Source: Mycobacterium sp. 1081908.1
Lineage (GTDB): Bacteria > Actinomycetota > Actinomycetes > Mycobacteriales > Mycobacteriaceae
DNA: 64,000 nucleotides
Direction of reading: 5' to 3'
Assembly: GCF_001673535.1 (NCBI RefSeq)
Contig: NZ_LZLY01000022.1
Span: 1 to 64,000, forward strand
Part shown: in pieces, positions 47,267-54,910 of the stretch
Numbering within the stretch: the stretch's first letter is position 1
Layout of the letters: each line of letters opens with the position of its first letter
Made by a program: the position numbers and the translations under genes
The notes under the pieces: model-generated
The model's database searches: none
The model's input: the letters and a program-made list of their open reading frames with translations, nothing else
Told to the model about the DNA's origin: nothing

Positions 47267-47338
47267 GGGCGCGTAGCTCAGTGGTAGAGCTCTGGTTTTA
47301 CACACCAGCGGTCGGCGGTTCGATACCGTCCGCGCCCA
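47267..47338 (+). tRNA. tRNA-Val(UAC)
   Basis: A complete cloverleaf is visible. The acceptor stem GGGCGCG (47267-47273) pairs with CGCGCCC (47331-47337). The D-arm lies in TAGCTCAGTGGTAGAGC. The anticodon stem CTGGT (47292-47296) pairs with ACCAG (47304-47308) around the loop TTTACAC, giving anticodon TAC at 47299-47301. The T-arm is CGGCGGTTCGATACCGTCCG. The discriminator is A47338; CCA is not encoded. It follows ahpE by 46 bp. Part of its 3' half is repeated at 50125-50148. Confidence 0.97.
47311..47334 (+). repeat. tRNA-Val 3' segment that recurs at 50125 (attL-like)
   Basis: These 24 bases (GTCGGCGGT, then TC, then GATACCGTCCGCG) cover the T-arm and the start of the 3' acceptor strand of tRNA-Val. 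The same sequence with GG in place of TC occurs in the same orientation at 50125-50148. Integrases commonly target this portion of tRNA genes and leave the 3' end duplicated at the far side of the insert. No integrase gene is present between the copies. Confidence 0.55.
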
Positions 47339-47383
47339 CCGGTGGTATTGGCCTGGCGCCGCGAGCGTAGGCCGCTTGGTGGA

Positions 47384-48180
47384 TCAGGCGTCGAGTTGGT
47401 CGATGCGCCGGACCAATTCCGCGCGGGTGCGCACGTCGAGCTTGCGGTAGATGTGGGTGAGGTGTACTTCGACGGTCTTTGGGCTGATGAACAACGTGGC
47501 GGCTAGCTCCCGGGTGGTCATGCCCGATGCGGCGAGCTCGGCCACCCGCCGCTAGCCAGCCGTCAGTAGTTTGGCCGGGCGCACGGTGATGTCGGAACGG
47601 GCCAACGACGTACGAGCCTTCGCCGATGGGGTGCCTAGTCCGTCGAACGATTCCAGCGTCGTCGGCGAGTAGAGTCGCGTCGGTGAATCTTCCCGGCCAC
47701 ACCTCGATCTGAAAGGTGTTGAACTGCAAGTGAATCAGCTCGCCGTCTTCCCCGCGCTCCTGACCGCGCCGCATCCAAGAGGTCATCGCCTTCATAGGCT
47801 TGGCTGAGGTCTCCGCTCCAACCCAGAAGCAACGCGCTCTGCACACCCGGCCAGCAACGCCGCAGGCATAAATGCCTCGCGGTCCTCAAGGTCGAGTGCG
47901 CGTTGCAGGCTGTGTTGGTCGAGGCCGCCTCCGCGGCGGAATCGCAGGTGGACGCTCATGCTGAGCGCCCGGCCCGGCATCCAAATGATTACGCGCCGAA
48001 CGGATCCGCCGCTTGGGACTGTCGCCCCCAGGTCGGATGGCCATGTCGAGAAATTCCGCGGCGGCGGCCACGGTTCCCGGCGATTTCGACCATGCCCTGT
48101 GTTTCGGCCCAGCGGTGATCCGCGCCGGCGGGCCCCGCAGGCGGCCGTGTCGAGGGCATCTAGGGTTTGCAGTTCGCCGG
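47384..48180 (-). pseudogene. decayed LuxR/AAA-type regulator
   Basis: Read leftward, pieces align in order with the intact regulator at 50701-53511. LDALDTAACGARRRGSPL (about 48180-48110) matches LGSLDTAAELARARGAPL. A frame-shifted AEFLDMAIRPGGDSPKRRIRSA matches AELLELAMRLGGDTPDRRIRAA. Then SLQRALDLEDREAF matches ALQRALELEDREAP. Near the end, RRVAELAASGMTTRELAATLF continues to the LuxR HTH stop at 47384. There is an in-frame TAG at 47552-47554 where the intact gene has Glu/Gln, plus frame changes and internal deletions. It is a pseudogene with a still recognisable HTH. Confidence 0.8.
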
Positions 48181-48576
48181 TGCTTCGAGGCGGACTCCGC
48201 GGACGCCGTTGAGCAGGTCTGCCGGTGCGCGGGAATGGCGCCGCAACAGCTCAATCCGGCCGTCGAAGGCCGCGTTCGCGGCACTTACCACCGCGACGAC
48301 AGCGCCCCGTCGGGCAACGACTAAGCGCGCATGCTCGACAACCATCCACCGCCGGCGCATGTGTCGGCCCCGGTAGCGAAGGTGCTTGTGGCGAAAAGAA
48401 TAGGGAAATCCCTGATTTCTCCAGCGCTGGCAACGACATAGCATCGAATCCGCCACTGAGCTGGGGTTTTGGGGCGACGAGAAGGCCGCATCCGTTTCGG
48501 CATGGTTGCGACCGTGAAGCTCGGGATCGAGCAGTGCGCAGCCGCGTGGACGCCGTCAATCATGGGGAGAGAACGC
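48181..48576. other. non-coding interval between the LuxR pseudogene and the exported-protein gene
   Basis: About 396 bp without a convincing gene. The leftward strand may contain further decayed parts of the LuxR/AAA pseudogene (VVSAANAAFDGRIELLRRHSR, without a clear match). The right part is somewhat less GC-rich and should hold the promoter of the gene at 48577. Confidence 0.5.
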
Positions 48577-49545
48577 ATGACCAAGCAATCGTCGACCACG
48601 TCGAGCAGCGTCGGTCAGAGAGCACGGTCCGCTGGTTATGTGTTCGCGGCTGGCGCCCGCGGATTCGCGTCGACGACAACGGCGATGCCGACTGCGCACG
48701 CCGATCCACTCGAGAACATCCGTGGCGCCCGCGCCGCGGCACCGGCGCTCGTCGCCCGATCCCGCAGCGGACGAGCCGCGGCCTACCTCGGCGCGGCGGC
48801 GCTGAGCGTAGTGGGGGGGTTGGCGTCGAGCCCGCTTACCCAGGCCGCCCCGCCGATTCCGCTGAGCCCCCCGTGCTCGCAGTGGCAATTCACGGGGAGT
48901 ATGCCGATCAGCCAGGGCAACGGTCAACGAGCCGACATCCCGTGGCAAGGAACTCGGGTAGGCGGCGCCATAGCCAACGTGTTTCAGGGAAACGAGAAAG
49001 TAGACGTGGGTGACCCCGAAGGGGGAGTGAACGGAAACAACATTGATTTCACTGTCAACTGGACGCGTGGGCCAGGGCACTACACAGCCAGCATCAATAA
49101 CTCCGGCGAGGTGGTGTTAGGTGTCACAACGGACAGCCAGAACCACCGGGCCGATTGGCACACCGATGCCAAATTCACCTGTGCGGTGACTGCGGCACCA
49201 CCCCCGGCCGCCCCGCCGCCCGCCGCCCCGGCGAACCAGCCCGCACCGGCGCCCGCACCGGCGGCGCCGGTGACCAACGCGATCCAATTGTCGTTCGGCC
49301 CTCCGCATTTGGGCAGCATCACGGCCACGATTTCGAACTCGTCGGCCCTGACCGCCAAGTGCACCTATGACTCGACCCCTTTCAATACTCACCGTGACTT
49401 CACGGTTAATCCGAACGGGAGTACGAACCAGACCTTCAATGGTTTCAACACCGGAACCAGCTATCACGTAGTGGTCTCCTGTCACGACGCCAGCGGTAAA
49501 CAGACTCAGGAGATCGGCCACGCCGAAACGAACGTGACGTTCTAG
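48577..49545 (+). CDS. exported two-domain protein of unknown function
   Basis: The 322-residue protein has a long N-terminal region with a hydrophobic export segment (AAAYLGAAALSVVGGLASSP, about 66-85) ending near QAAPP. A first domain follows (CSQWQFTGSMPISQGNGQRAD through RADWHTDAKFTC), then a Pro/Ala linker and a beta-type C-terminal domain (SITATISNSSALTAKCTYDS). The first domain is paralogous to the next gene: INFTVNW-like and GHYTASINNSGEVVLGVTTD match FTIRWGSGPRGHYTGEIDGDG. Start is uncertain; an ATG at 48562 or internal starts are possible. It lies inside the segment flanked by tRNA-like repeats. Confidence 0.7.
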   Translation: MTKQSSTTSSSVGQRARSAGYVFAAGARGFASTTTAMPTAHADPLENIRGARAAAPALVARSRSGRAAAYLGAAALSVVGGLASSPLTQAAPPIPLSPPCSQWQFTGSMPISQGNGQRADIPWQGTRVGGAIANVFQGNEKVDVGDPEGGVNGNNIDFTVNWTRGPGHYTASINNSGEVVLGVTTDSQNHRADWHTDAKFTCAVTAAPPPAAPPPAAPANQPAPAPAPAAPVTNAIQLSFGPPHLGSITATISNSSALTAKCTYDSTPFNTHRDFTVNPNGSTNQTFNGFNTGTSYHVVVSCHDASGKQTQEIGHAETNVTF

Positions 49546-49558
49546 GCGGGGAACTTCG

Positions 49559-50122
49559 ATGTCGCATCTGAGCATCGGGAGCAAGCCTGGATTGCTCGGT
49601 GCCGCAATCGTTCTCGGCGCCGCGGCGCTGCTGTCCGCCCCAGTGCTCGCACGGGCGCGGCCACCGGTGCCGCTCGACCCGGTGTGTGACCGGTATCAGT
49701 TCATCGGTGATTACTCTTTGCGCCAAGCCAATGGCTTTATTGTGCAATTCAGGTCGACCGGTCCAAGCGCCAGCGGCAGCGCGAGTGCGTTGGACTCTTC
49801 GGGCAAAACCGCAATGACCGGCACGGTCAGCGGCGGCATCGACCGCACCCGCATCGACTTCACCATCCGCTGGGGCAGCGGACCGCGCGGTCACTACACC
49901 GGCGAGATCGACGGCGACGGCTTTGCCCGCGGTACGACCGTTGACGAGGCGAATCACGGACCGATCACGAACTGGGGCGCCACGGTGCCGCTTGGATGCG
50001 CGACACCCGCACCGACGGGGCCCCGACCTGGCCCCAGCAACGGCCCGATCCTCGCGCCGACCACGACACGACCGGCCCCGTCCGCCGGTCCCGAACCCAC
50101 GGTGCCCAGCCGCCAACCGTGA
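49559..50122 (+). CDS. exported protein, paralogue of the preceding gene
   Basis: The 187-residue protein has a signal peptide (MSHLSIGSKPGLLGAAIVLG, cleavage near ARA at about residue 33). Its single domain contains CDRYQFIGDYSL, DRTRIDFTIRWGSGPRGHYTG and VPLGC, matching the first domain of the upstream protein, and it ends in a Pro/Thr-rich tail. The 13-bp gap between the genes suggests an operon. The stop is 2 bp before the tRNA-Val-like repeat. Function unknown; the domain pattern is that of small secreted mycobacterial proteins. Confidence 0.75.
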   Translation: MSHLSIGSKPGLLGAAIVLGAAALLSAPVLARARPPVPLDPVCDRYQFIGDYSLRQANGFIVQFRSTGPSASGSASALDSSGKTAMTGTVSGGIDRTRIDFTIRWGSGPRGHYTGEIDGDGFARGTTVDEANHGPITNWGATVPLGCATPAPTGPRPGPSNGPILAPTTTRPAPSAGPEPTVPSRQP

Positions 50123-50124
50123 CC

Positions 50125-50148
50125 GTCGGCGGTGGGATACCGTCCGCG
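50125..50148 (+). repeat. imperfect copy of the tRNA-Val 3' segment (attR-like)
   Basis: GTCGGCGGT, then GG, then GATACCGTCCGCG matches tRNA-Val 47311-47334 at 22 of 24 positions, in the same orientation. It lies in non-coding DNA directly after the stop at 50122, and marks the right end of a 2.8-kb segment holding the LuxR pseudogene and the exported paralogues. The two changed bases are in the T-loop, so a tRNA would not form. It is best explained as the scar of an old integration. Confidence 0.6.
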
Positions 50149-50250
50149 GCCGCGCTCGCAAGGCTTACCTGTGAATCGGTGTCCAGCTATCGATTGAAAC
50201 CGCTCGGCCTCCTAGGATTTGAACGCAGCGCCGCAAGGCCGAGGAGGTCC

Positions 50251-50511
50251 GGCAACGTGTGGGAGTGGACCACCGACTGGTATGCCGACACGCGCGCCGG
50301 CGAGCCGTCCGAGGCGGACAGCTATGACCCGGCCCAGCCGCAGTTCCGGATACCCCGTAAGGTGATCAAGGGCGGCTCGTTCCTGTGCGCGGACAGCTAC
50401 TGCCTGCGCTACCGACCGGCCGCGCGCAGACCGCAACCCGTCGATACCGGCATGAGCCACATTGGCGTCCGGTGCGTCGTGCGGCCCGGTATGGCGAGGT
50501 CGGGGGCGTGA
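50251..50511 (+). pseudogene. C-terminal remnant of a formylglycine-generating enzyme
   Basis: The reading frame GNVWEWTTDWYADTRAG ... PRKVIKGGSFLCADSYCLRYRPAARR ... DTGMSHIGVRC is the C-terminal third of the FGE-sulfatase domain. Both active-site Cys (LCADSYC) and the HIGVRC end are kept. The rest, about 200 residues, is missing: upstream of 50251 the frame is unrelated. FGE oxidises a Cys in sulfatases to formylglycine. No sulfatase is nearby. A further open stretch, KADLYAALDALRADMRGLLAQ (to TAG 50617-50619), has no start and may also be a fragment. Confidence 0.75.
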
Positions 50512-50700
50512 ACGAGCAAGGCCGACCTGTACGCCGCATTGGATGCGCTTCGTGCCGACATGCGTGGACTGCTCGCCCAGCAAGGCGCCTGGCAGCTCCG
50601 ACGGGTCATCGTTGATTAGGGCATAACTCGTGCTCCGCGGACCTCGTCCGCTTAGGCTCACATCTGAGTTAGCTGTTGGGGCGCGGAGGACATGTGGGCG

Positions 50701-53511
50701 ATGGCCGAGACCACGACCAGATTCACACACCGCACGGAAATTGTGGAGGTTTCGGATTTCCTCGCGCGTGCCTCAAAAGGACCTTGCGCGCTGGTAATTG
50801 AGGGCGACGCGGGTATCGGCAAGACGACCTTGTGGCTGGCGGCATGCGAGCGCGCCGAATCGAATGGCTTCCGGGTGTTATCCGCCCGACCGGCAGCTGC
50901 CGAAGCGGTCATGGCGTTCGCCGCACTCGCAGACCTCCTGGCTGGCATCGAATCCGGTGTCTGGGCGCACTTGCCTGGCCCGCAACGACTCGCGATGGAC
51001 GTCATCACATTGCGGTCCACCGACGATAGCGCCGCAGCCGATCAGCGTACGGCGTCGGCGGCATTCCTGGCCGTGATCGAGGGACTCGCCGCTCGCCAGA
51101 AGCTGATACTGGCCATCGACGACTTGCAGTGGCTCGATTCGTCGAGCGCTGCGGTTTTCGCCTTCGCCGTGCGGCGGCTGTCAGGGCCGGTCGGTGTGAT
51201 GGCCACCGTCCGCACCGGACCGTCGGGGAACGAGGCCGCGCCGCTGGAGCTTGCCAGGCCGGACGCGACGCGGCGGATCAGGCTGGCCCCGTTGAAACTC
51301 GGCGCATTGCATGACGTCGTGTCCCAGCGCCTCGGGCGATCAATTCCCCGTCCTGCGATGGTTCGGCTCCACGAAGTCTCGGGTGGAAATCCCTTCTATG
51401 CGCTAGAACTCGCTCGCGCAGTCGAGATCGACACGGCCACCGCCGACATCCCATTGCCCGCGACGCTAGCGGAGTTGGTGCGAGCACGGCTTGCCGCTCT
51501 GAGTGCCGACGTGAAGGAAATGCTGCTCGCAGCAGCCTGTCTGGGCAAGCCAACCGTTGAGCTTTTGGCCGCCGCTCTGGCGATCGGTCCGGATGCACTG
51601 AGTCGGCTGCTCGAGGAGGCCGAGAGCGCGGGCATCATCGTTCTCGAGGGTCATCAGGTTCGCTTCTCACACCCGCTATTGGGCAATGGCGTCTACACCG
51701 GAGCCACCCCCGCAGATCGACGAGGTATGCATCGCCGGCTGGCGGATATCGTGACCGAACCGGAGTTGCACGCACGACATCTGGCCCTTGCCGCCACACA
51801 CGGTGACGCGGCGACCCTCGGATCGCTCGACACCGCCGCCGAATTGGCCCGAGCTCGCGGAGCCCCACTCGCTGGGGCAGAACTCCTCGAACTCGCCATG
51901 CGGCTCGGCGGCGACACACCTGACCGCCGGATACGAGCCGCGGTACATCATTACAACGCGGGAGGGACTGCGCGGGCACGCGCACTGCTCATCCACATCA
52001 TCGAACAACCCGCGCCGAAGGCGTCGCGCGCCGCGGCGCTCCGGTTGCTCGGACTCTGGAGCCTGCTCGACGGCAGTTCTCGTGAAGCCGTCAAATTGCT
52101 GAACGAGGCCATCGATGAAGCCGGCGACGATCTCGTGTTACGCGCACAGATCCTGGTGCCGCTCGCCCACGCCCAAGTCAACGATCGTCAACTCGACGAT
52201 GCCGCGGGCAGCATTGCCGACGCCGTGCAAACAGCTGAGCGGATTCGACAACCGCAGCTGCTCAGTCAGGCCCTGGCCATGCACGCGCTGGTGAGCTTCT
52301 TCCTCGGCGAGGGTCTGGACGAACCCGCACTGCAACGCGCCCTCGAACTGGAGGACCGCGAAGCCCCCATCACGGCTCACCTTGATACAACCGTGCAACA
52401 CGCGGCGCTGATGGCGGGGTCGGGTCGGCTCGACGAGGCCCGCGAAGAGTTGCAGGCTTATCGGCGGCGGGCCATCGAGCGCGGTGACGAAAGCGAACTG
52501 TTGATGTTCGCGTTCCACGGTGGCCTCAACGAAATTTGGCGGGGCAACTTCTCGGACTGCGCCGTGATCGCCGAGGACGTGATGCAACGAGCGACCCAGC
52601 TCGGCGGAGACCTACCACGTGTGCTGGCGCCGATGCTGCAATCCGCACTGGCCGCCTACGCCGGCAAGGAAATCGAGGCACGGCGCCACGCGGCCGAAGC
52701 GCTCGCAATCTGTCACCGTTGCGACTCACCCTTTCTCGTGACGGTGTGGCCCATCACGACATTGGGCTTTCTCGAGGTATCGCTGGGCAATTACAAAGCC
52801 GCGCTCGACACACTCGAACCCTGGGTGCGTGCGGTCGAAGAGGCGCCGCGTGCGACGGAGATCTTTGTCGCCCCGTTCCTTCCCGATGCCATCGAGGCGA
52901 AGATTCAACTGGGCCAGGGGCGCGAGGCGCAACCGTTGATCGACGCTCTGGAACGTAACGGTCGCCGGTTGAACCGCGCCTGGATGCTGGCCCTCGGCGC
53001 GCGCGGCAGAGCGATGCTGTTGGCCGCCCAGGGCGATCTGGTCGCTGCGAGCTCGGCGGCGGAACGGGCGATGCTTGAGCACGATCGGTTGCCGATGCCG
53101 TTCGAGCGGGCCCGAACCTTGTTGCTGCTCGGTCAATTGCAGCGTCGGCAGCGGAAGAAGGATACGTCGGTGACGACGGTTCGGGAGGCGCTGAATCTGT
53201 TCGAGAAGCTCGACACCCCGTTTTGGGTCGACCGGGCTCGTGCCGAGTTGGAGAGGTCCAGCGTGGGCCGGAAACGGGGTGCCGGGCTGACGTCGTCCGA
53301 ACAGCGGGTGGCAGAGCTGGCCGCGTCGGGGATGACCACGCGCGAAGTAGCAGCCACCTTGTTCATCAGCCCGAAAACGGTCGAGGTCAATCTCACTCGG
53401 ATCTATCGCAAGCTCGGGATCCGCTCGCGCGCCGAACTCGGTCAACGCGTCAAGCTGGACGTCAACCGAGAGGTTATTTCGCGCGAAGGTGGACTTCAGC
53501 GGCGGGAGTGA
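50701..53511 (+). CDS. LuxR-family regulator with AAA/NTPase and TPR-like domains (LAL type)
   Basis: The 936-residue protein is a large STAND-like regulator. It has a P-loop NTPase at the N-terminus (Walker A GDAGIGKT, about 35-42; Walker B LILAIDDLQWLD, about 135-146), a long helical repeat region, and a C-terminal LuxR HTH (LTSSEQRVAELAASGMTTRE, then VAATLFISPKTVEVNLTRIY). Such proteins use ATP and a ligand to activate transcription. The ATG at 50701 is preferred because GGAGGA (50685-50690) lies 10 bases before it and only one base before the ATG at 50692. A decayed paralogue lies at 47384-48180 in the opposite orientation. Confidence 0.92.
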   Translation: MAETTTRFTHRTEIVEVSDFLARASKGPCALVIEGDAGIGKTTLWLAACERAESNGFRVLSARPAAAEAVMAFAALADLLAGIESGVWAHLPGPQRLAMDVITLRSTDDSAAADQRTASAAFLAVIEGLAARQKLILAIDDLQWLDSSSAAVFAFAVRRLSGPVGVMATVRTGPSGNEAAPLELARPDATRRIRLAPLKLGALHDVVSQRLGRSIPRPAMVRLHEVSGGNPFYALELARAVEIDTATADIPLPATLAELVRARLAALSADVKEMLLAAACLGKPTVELLAAALAIGPDALSRLLEEAESAGIIVLEGHQVRFSHPLLGNGVYTGATPADRRGMHRRLADIVTEPELHARHLALAATHGDAATLGSLDTAAELARARGAPLAGAELLELAMRLGGDTPDRRIRAAVHHYNAGGTARARALLIHIIEQPAPKASRAAALRLLGLWSLLDGSSREAVKLLNEAIDEAGDDLVLRAQILVPLAHAQVNDRQLDDAAGSIADAVQTAERIRQPQLLSQALAMHALVSFFLGEGLDEPALQRALELEDREAPITAHLDTTVQHAALMAGSGRLDEAREELQAYRRRAIERGDESELLMFAFHGGLNEIWRGNFSDCAVIAEDVMQRATQLGGDLPRVLAPMLQSALAAYAGKEIEARRHAAEALAICHRCDSPFLVTVWPITTLGFLEVSLGNYKAALDTLEPWVRAVEEAPRATEIFVAPFLPDAIEAKIQLGQGREAQPLIDALERNGRRLNRAWMLALGARGRAMLLAAQGDLVAASSAAERAMLEHDRLPMPFERARTLLLLGQLQRRQRKKDTSVTTVREALNLFEKLDTPFWVDRARAELERSSVGRKRGAGLTSSEQRVAELAASGMTTREVAATLFISPKTVEVNLTRIYRKLGIRSRAELGQRVKLDVNREVISREGGLQRRE

Positions 53512-53767
53512 GGCGCTGCGCCGATAGCCCGGCTCGATCGCACGCCTGGGCCACAATCTGCGCCGACGCTGCGGAGAAGACGCCGAAAAGCACCGAATCA
53601 GTCGGCACGGCCAGTACCGCGAGTAGCCGAACCGGCGTGCCCAAAGCCGAAATCTCGGCGGCCGCATTGTCAAGCGTGGTGACCGTCGGGCCAACGGGTG
53701 TATCGGACAGCTCTTCCCGATACCACTCTGCGAGAAAACAAGAATCCTGTGATGCCGGCGATTCCAT
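53474..53767 (-). CDS. small DUF4242-like protein
   Basis: The 97-residue protein (MESPASQDSCFLAEWYREEL, later LLAVLAVPTDSVLFGVFSAASA and LSAQRLTPAAEVHL) has the ferredoxin-like alternation seen in the DUF4242/SCO4226 nickel-binding family. An upstream start at 53833 would add 22 residues. It overlaps the 3' end of the LuxR gene by 38 bp on the opposite strand, which slightly lowers confidence. Small proteins of this type often accompany LuxR/AAA regulators in mycobacteria. Confidence 0.6.
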   Translation of the reverse strand: MESPASQDSCFLAEWYREELSDTPVGPTVTTLDNAAAEISALGTPVRLLAVLAVPTDSVLFGVFSAASAQIVAQACDRAGLSAQRLTPAAEVHLRAK

Positions 53768-53927
53768 GACCTTGACGCTACTTCGCCACACGTCTAACGA
53801 AATCAGGCGTTTCCCTACCGCCGCCAAGAACATTGGAGCCGTTGGATGCCGAGCCGTTCGACTTCAGAAGGACGTAGCGAACGGAAGCCCGCGCCGGCCG
53901 TGTCGGGCGTAGGCACACCAGCGGCAA

Positions 53928-54707
53928 CTACGCGAGGCCGGTCACGGAATCGGGATTCCGTTTGATTTTCTGGTCGAGCGGAACCACGACGCCCGGTTCC
54001 GGCGCCTTCCCGCGCTCTTGGTAAGCCGCGTCAAGGGTGGCCGGAACCGCTTCTAGGTCGCGATAGACGCGCATGAGTTGCTCGAGGATCTTGATTCGCT
54101 GCTGACTCGCCTCGTCCACCACCCGCCGGGCCTGTTCACGACAATGGTCCGCTTCGCGCCGTGCGTCGGCGAGAAGTAGGTCGCGCTCCCGCTCGGCGTC
54201 CCGCCACGCCTCATCGATCGCCGACCGGGTTTCGGCGCGCATCCTGGCCAGTTCGGCCTCGAGCTTTTTCTTGGCCTCCCCGTACTCGGCCTCCAGGGTC
54301 TTTCGCTCCGTGGCCATGTCCGCGAGTCGCTCGTCGTGCTCTCGCTGGGCGTCCTCGGCGCCCGACTCGGCCGCCGCGATCAGCGCCTCTGCCTCGGCCC
54401 GCGCCTCGGCCTGCATCTCGGAAATCTCGTCGACCGCACGCTGCAGCATCTTGGCCATCCGGCGTTGCATCGCCTGGGGCGAGGATGAGGCCTCGGTGAG
54501 GGCTGCGACCTCGTCGGTGAGGACGGCCACCTCGATCCGCAGCCCCGCCGCTTCGTCGCTGGATTCCTTGAATCTCGCCCTGAGGCTGTCAATCTCGTCG
54601 AGCAGCACCTGCTGCTTGGCGATGAGGCTCCCGATGTAGGCATCAACCTCGTTCGGTTCGTAGCCCCTGAAGATGAGCGGGAATGCTTTTGCGGTTTCGG
54701 TGATCAT
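53928..54707 (-). CDS. DivIVA-domain coiled-coil protein
   Basis: The 259-residue protein begins with a short DivIVA-like motif (FPLIFRGYEPNEVDAYIGSL, about 9-28), which in DivIVA/Wag31 recognises membrane curvature. A long coiled coil follows, about residues 30-215, rich in Ala, Glu, Arg and Lys, with a short C-terminal tail. Wag31 itself is elsewhere in mycobacterial genomes, so this is a paralogue, possibly a cell-envelope or polar scaffold. A palindrome (54734-54754) precedes it. Its neighbours do not indicate partners. Confidence 0.82.
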   Translation of the reverse strand: MITETAKAFPLIFRGYEPNEVDAYIGSLIAKQQVLLDEIDSLRARFKESSDEAAGLRIEVAVLTDEVAALTEASSSPQAMQRRMAKMLQRAVDEISEMQAEARAEAEALIAAAESGAEDAQREHDERLADMATERKTLEAEYGEAKKKLEAELARMRAETRSAIDEAWRDAERERDLLLADARREADHCREQARRVVDEASQQRIKILEQLMRVYRDLEAVPATLDAAYQERGKAPEPGVVVPLDQKIKRNPDSVTGLA

Positions 54708-54733
54708 CGCCAGTCCCCATTCTGGGAATGCCT

Positions 54734-54754
54734 GGTAGGCCCATGAGACCTACC
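54734..54754. promoter_or_regulatory. inverted repeat upstream of the DivIVA-like gene
   Basis: GGTAGG (54734-54739) and CCTACC (54749-54754) are exact inverted repeats with a 9-bp centre, 27-47 bp upstream of the leftward ATG at 54707. They are in the right place for an operator or the start of a structured leader. Confidence 0.4.
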
Positions 54755-54910
54755 TACTCAAGTATTTCACGGTTCTGCCCCCGCGGGACCCCTGCATTCG
54801 GCGCTAATTTTCCGCGCATTCGGGGGAGTGCCTCTCGTTGTTGCAGGTCTGTCGAATATGGCAAGGTCTGAGGAGCGGGCAAGCGGCCCCGCGTTCACGG
54901 ACGACCACGA

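Noticed and set aside
47341..47383. Possible terminator after tRNA-Val
   Set aside because: There are short complementary GC runs but no convincing stem followed by a T tract.
50205..50235. TAGGATTTGAAC resembling the reverse complement of a tRNA T-arm
   Set aside because: No acceptor or anticodon stem can be built around it on either strand; probably a chance match.
50515..50619. Short frame KADLYAALDALRADMRGLL as a gene
   Set aside because: It has no in-frame start codon and no ribosome-binding site; treated as a possible fragment only.
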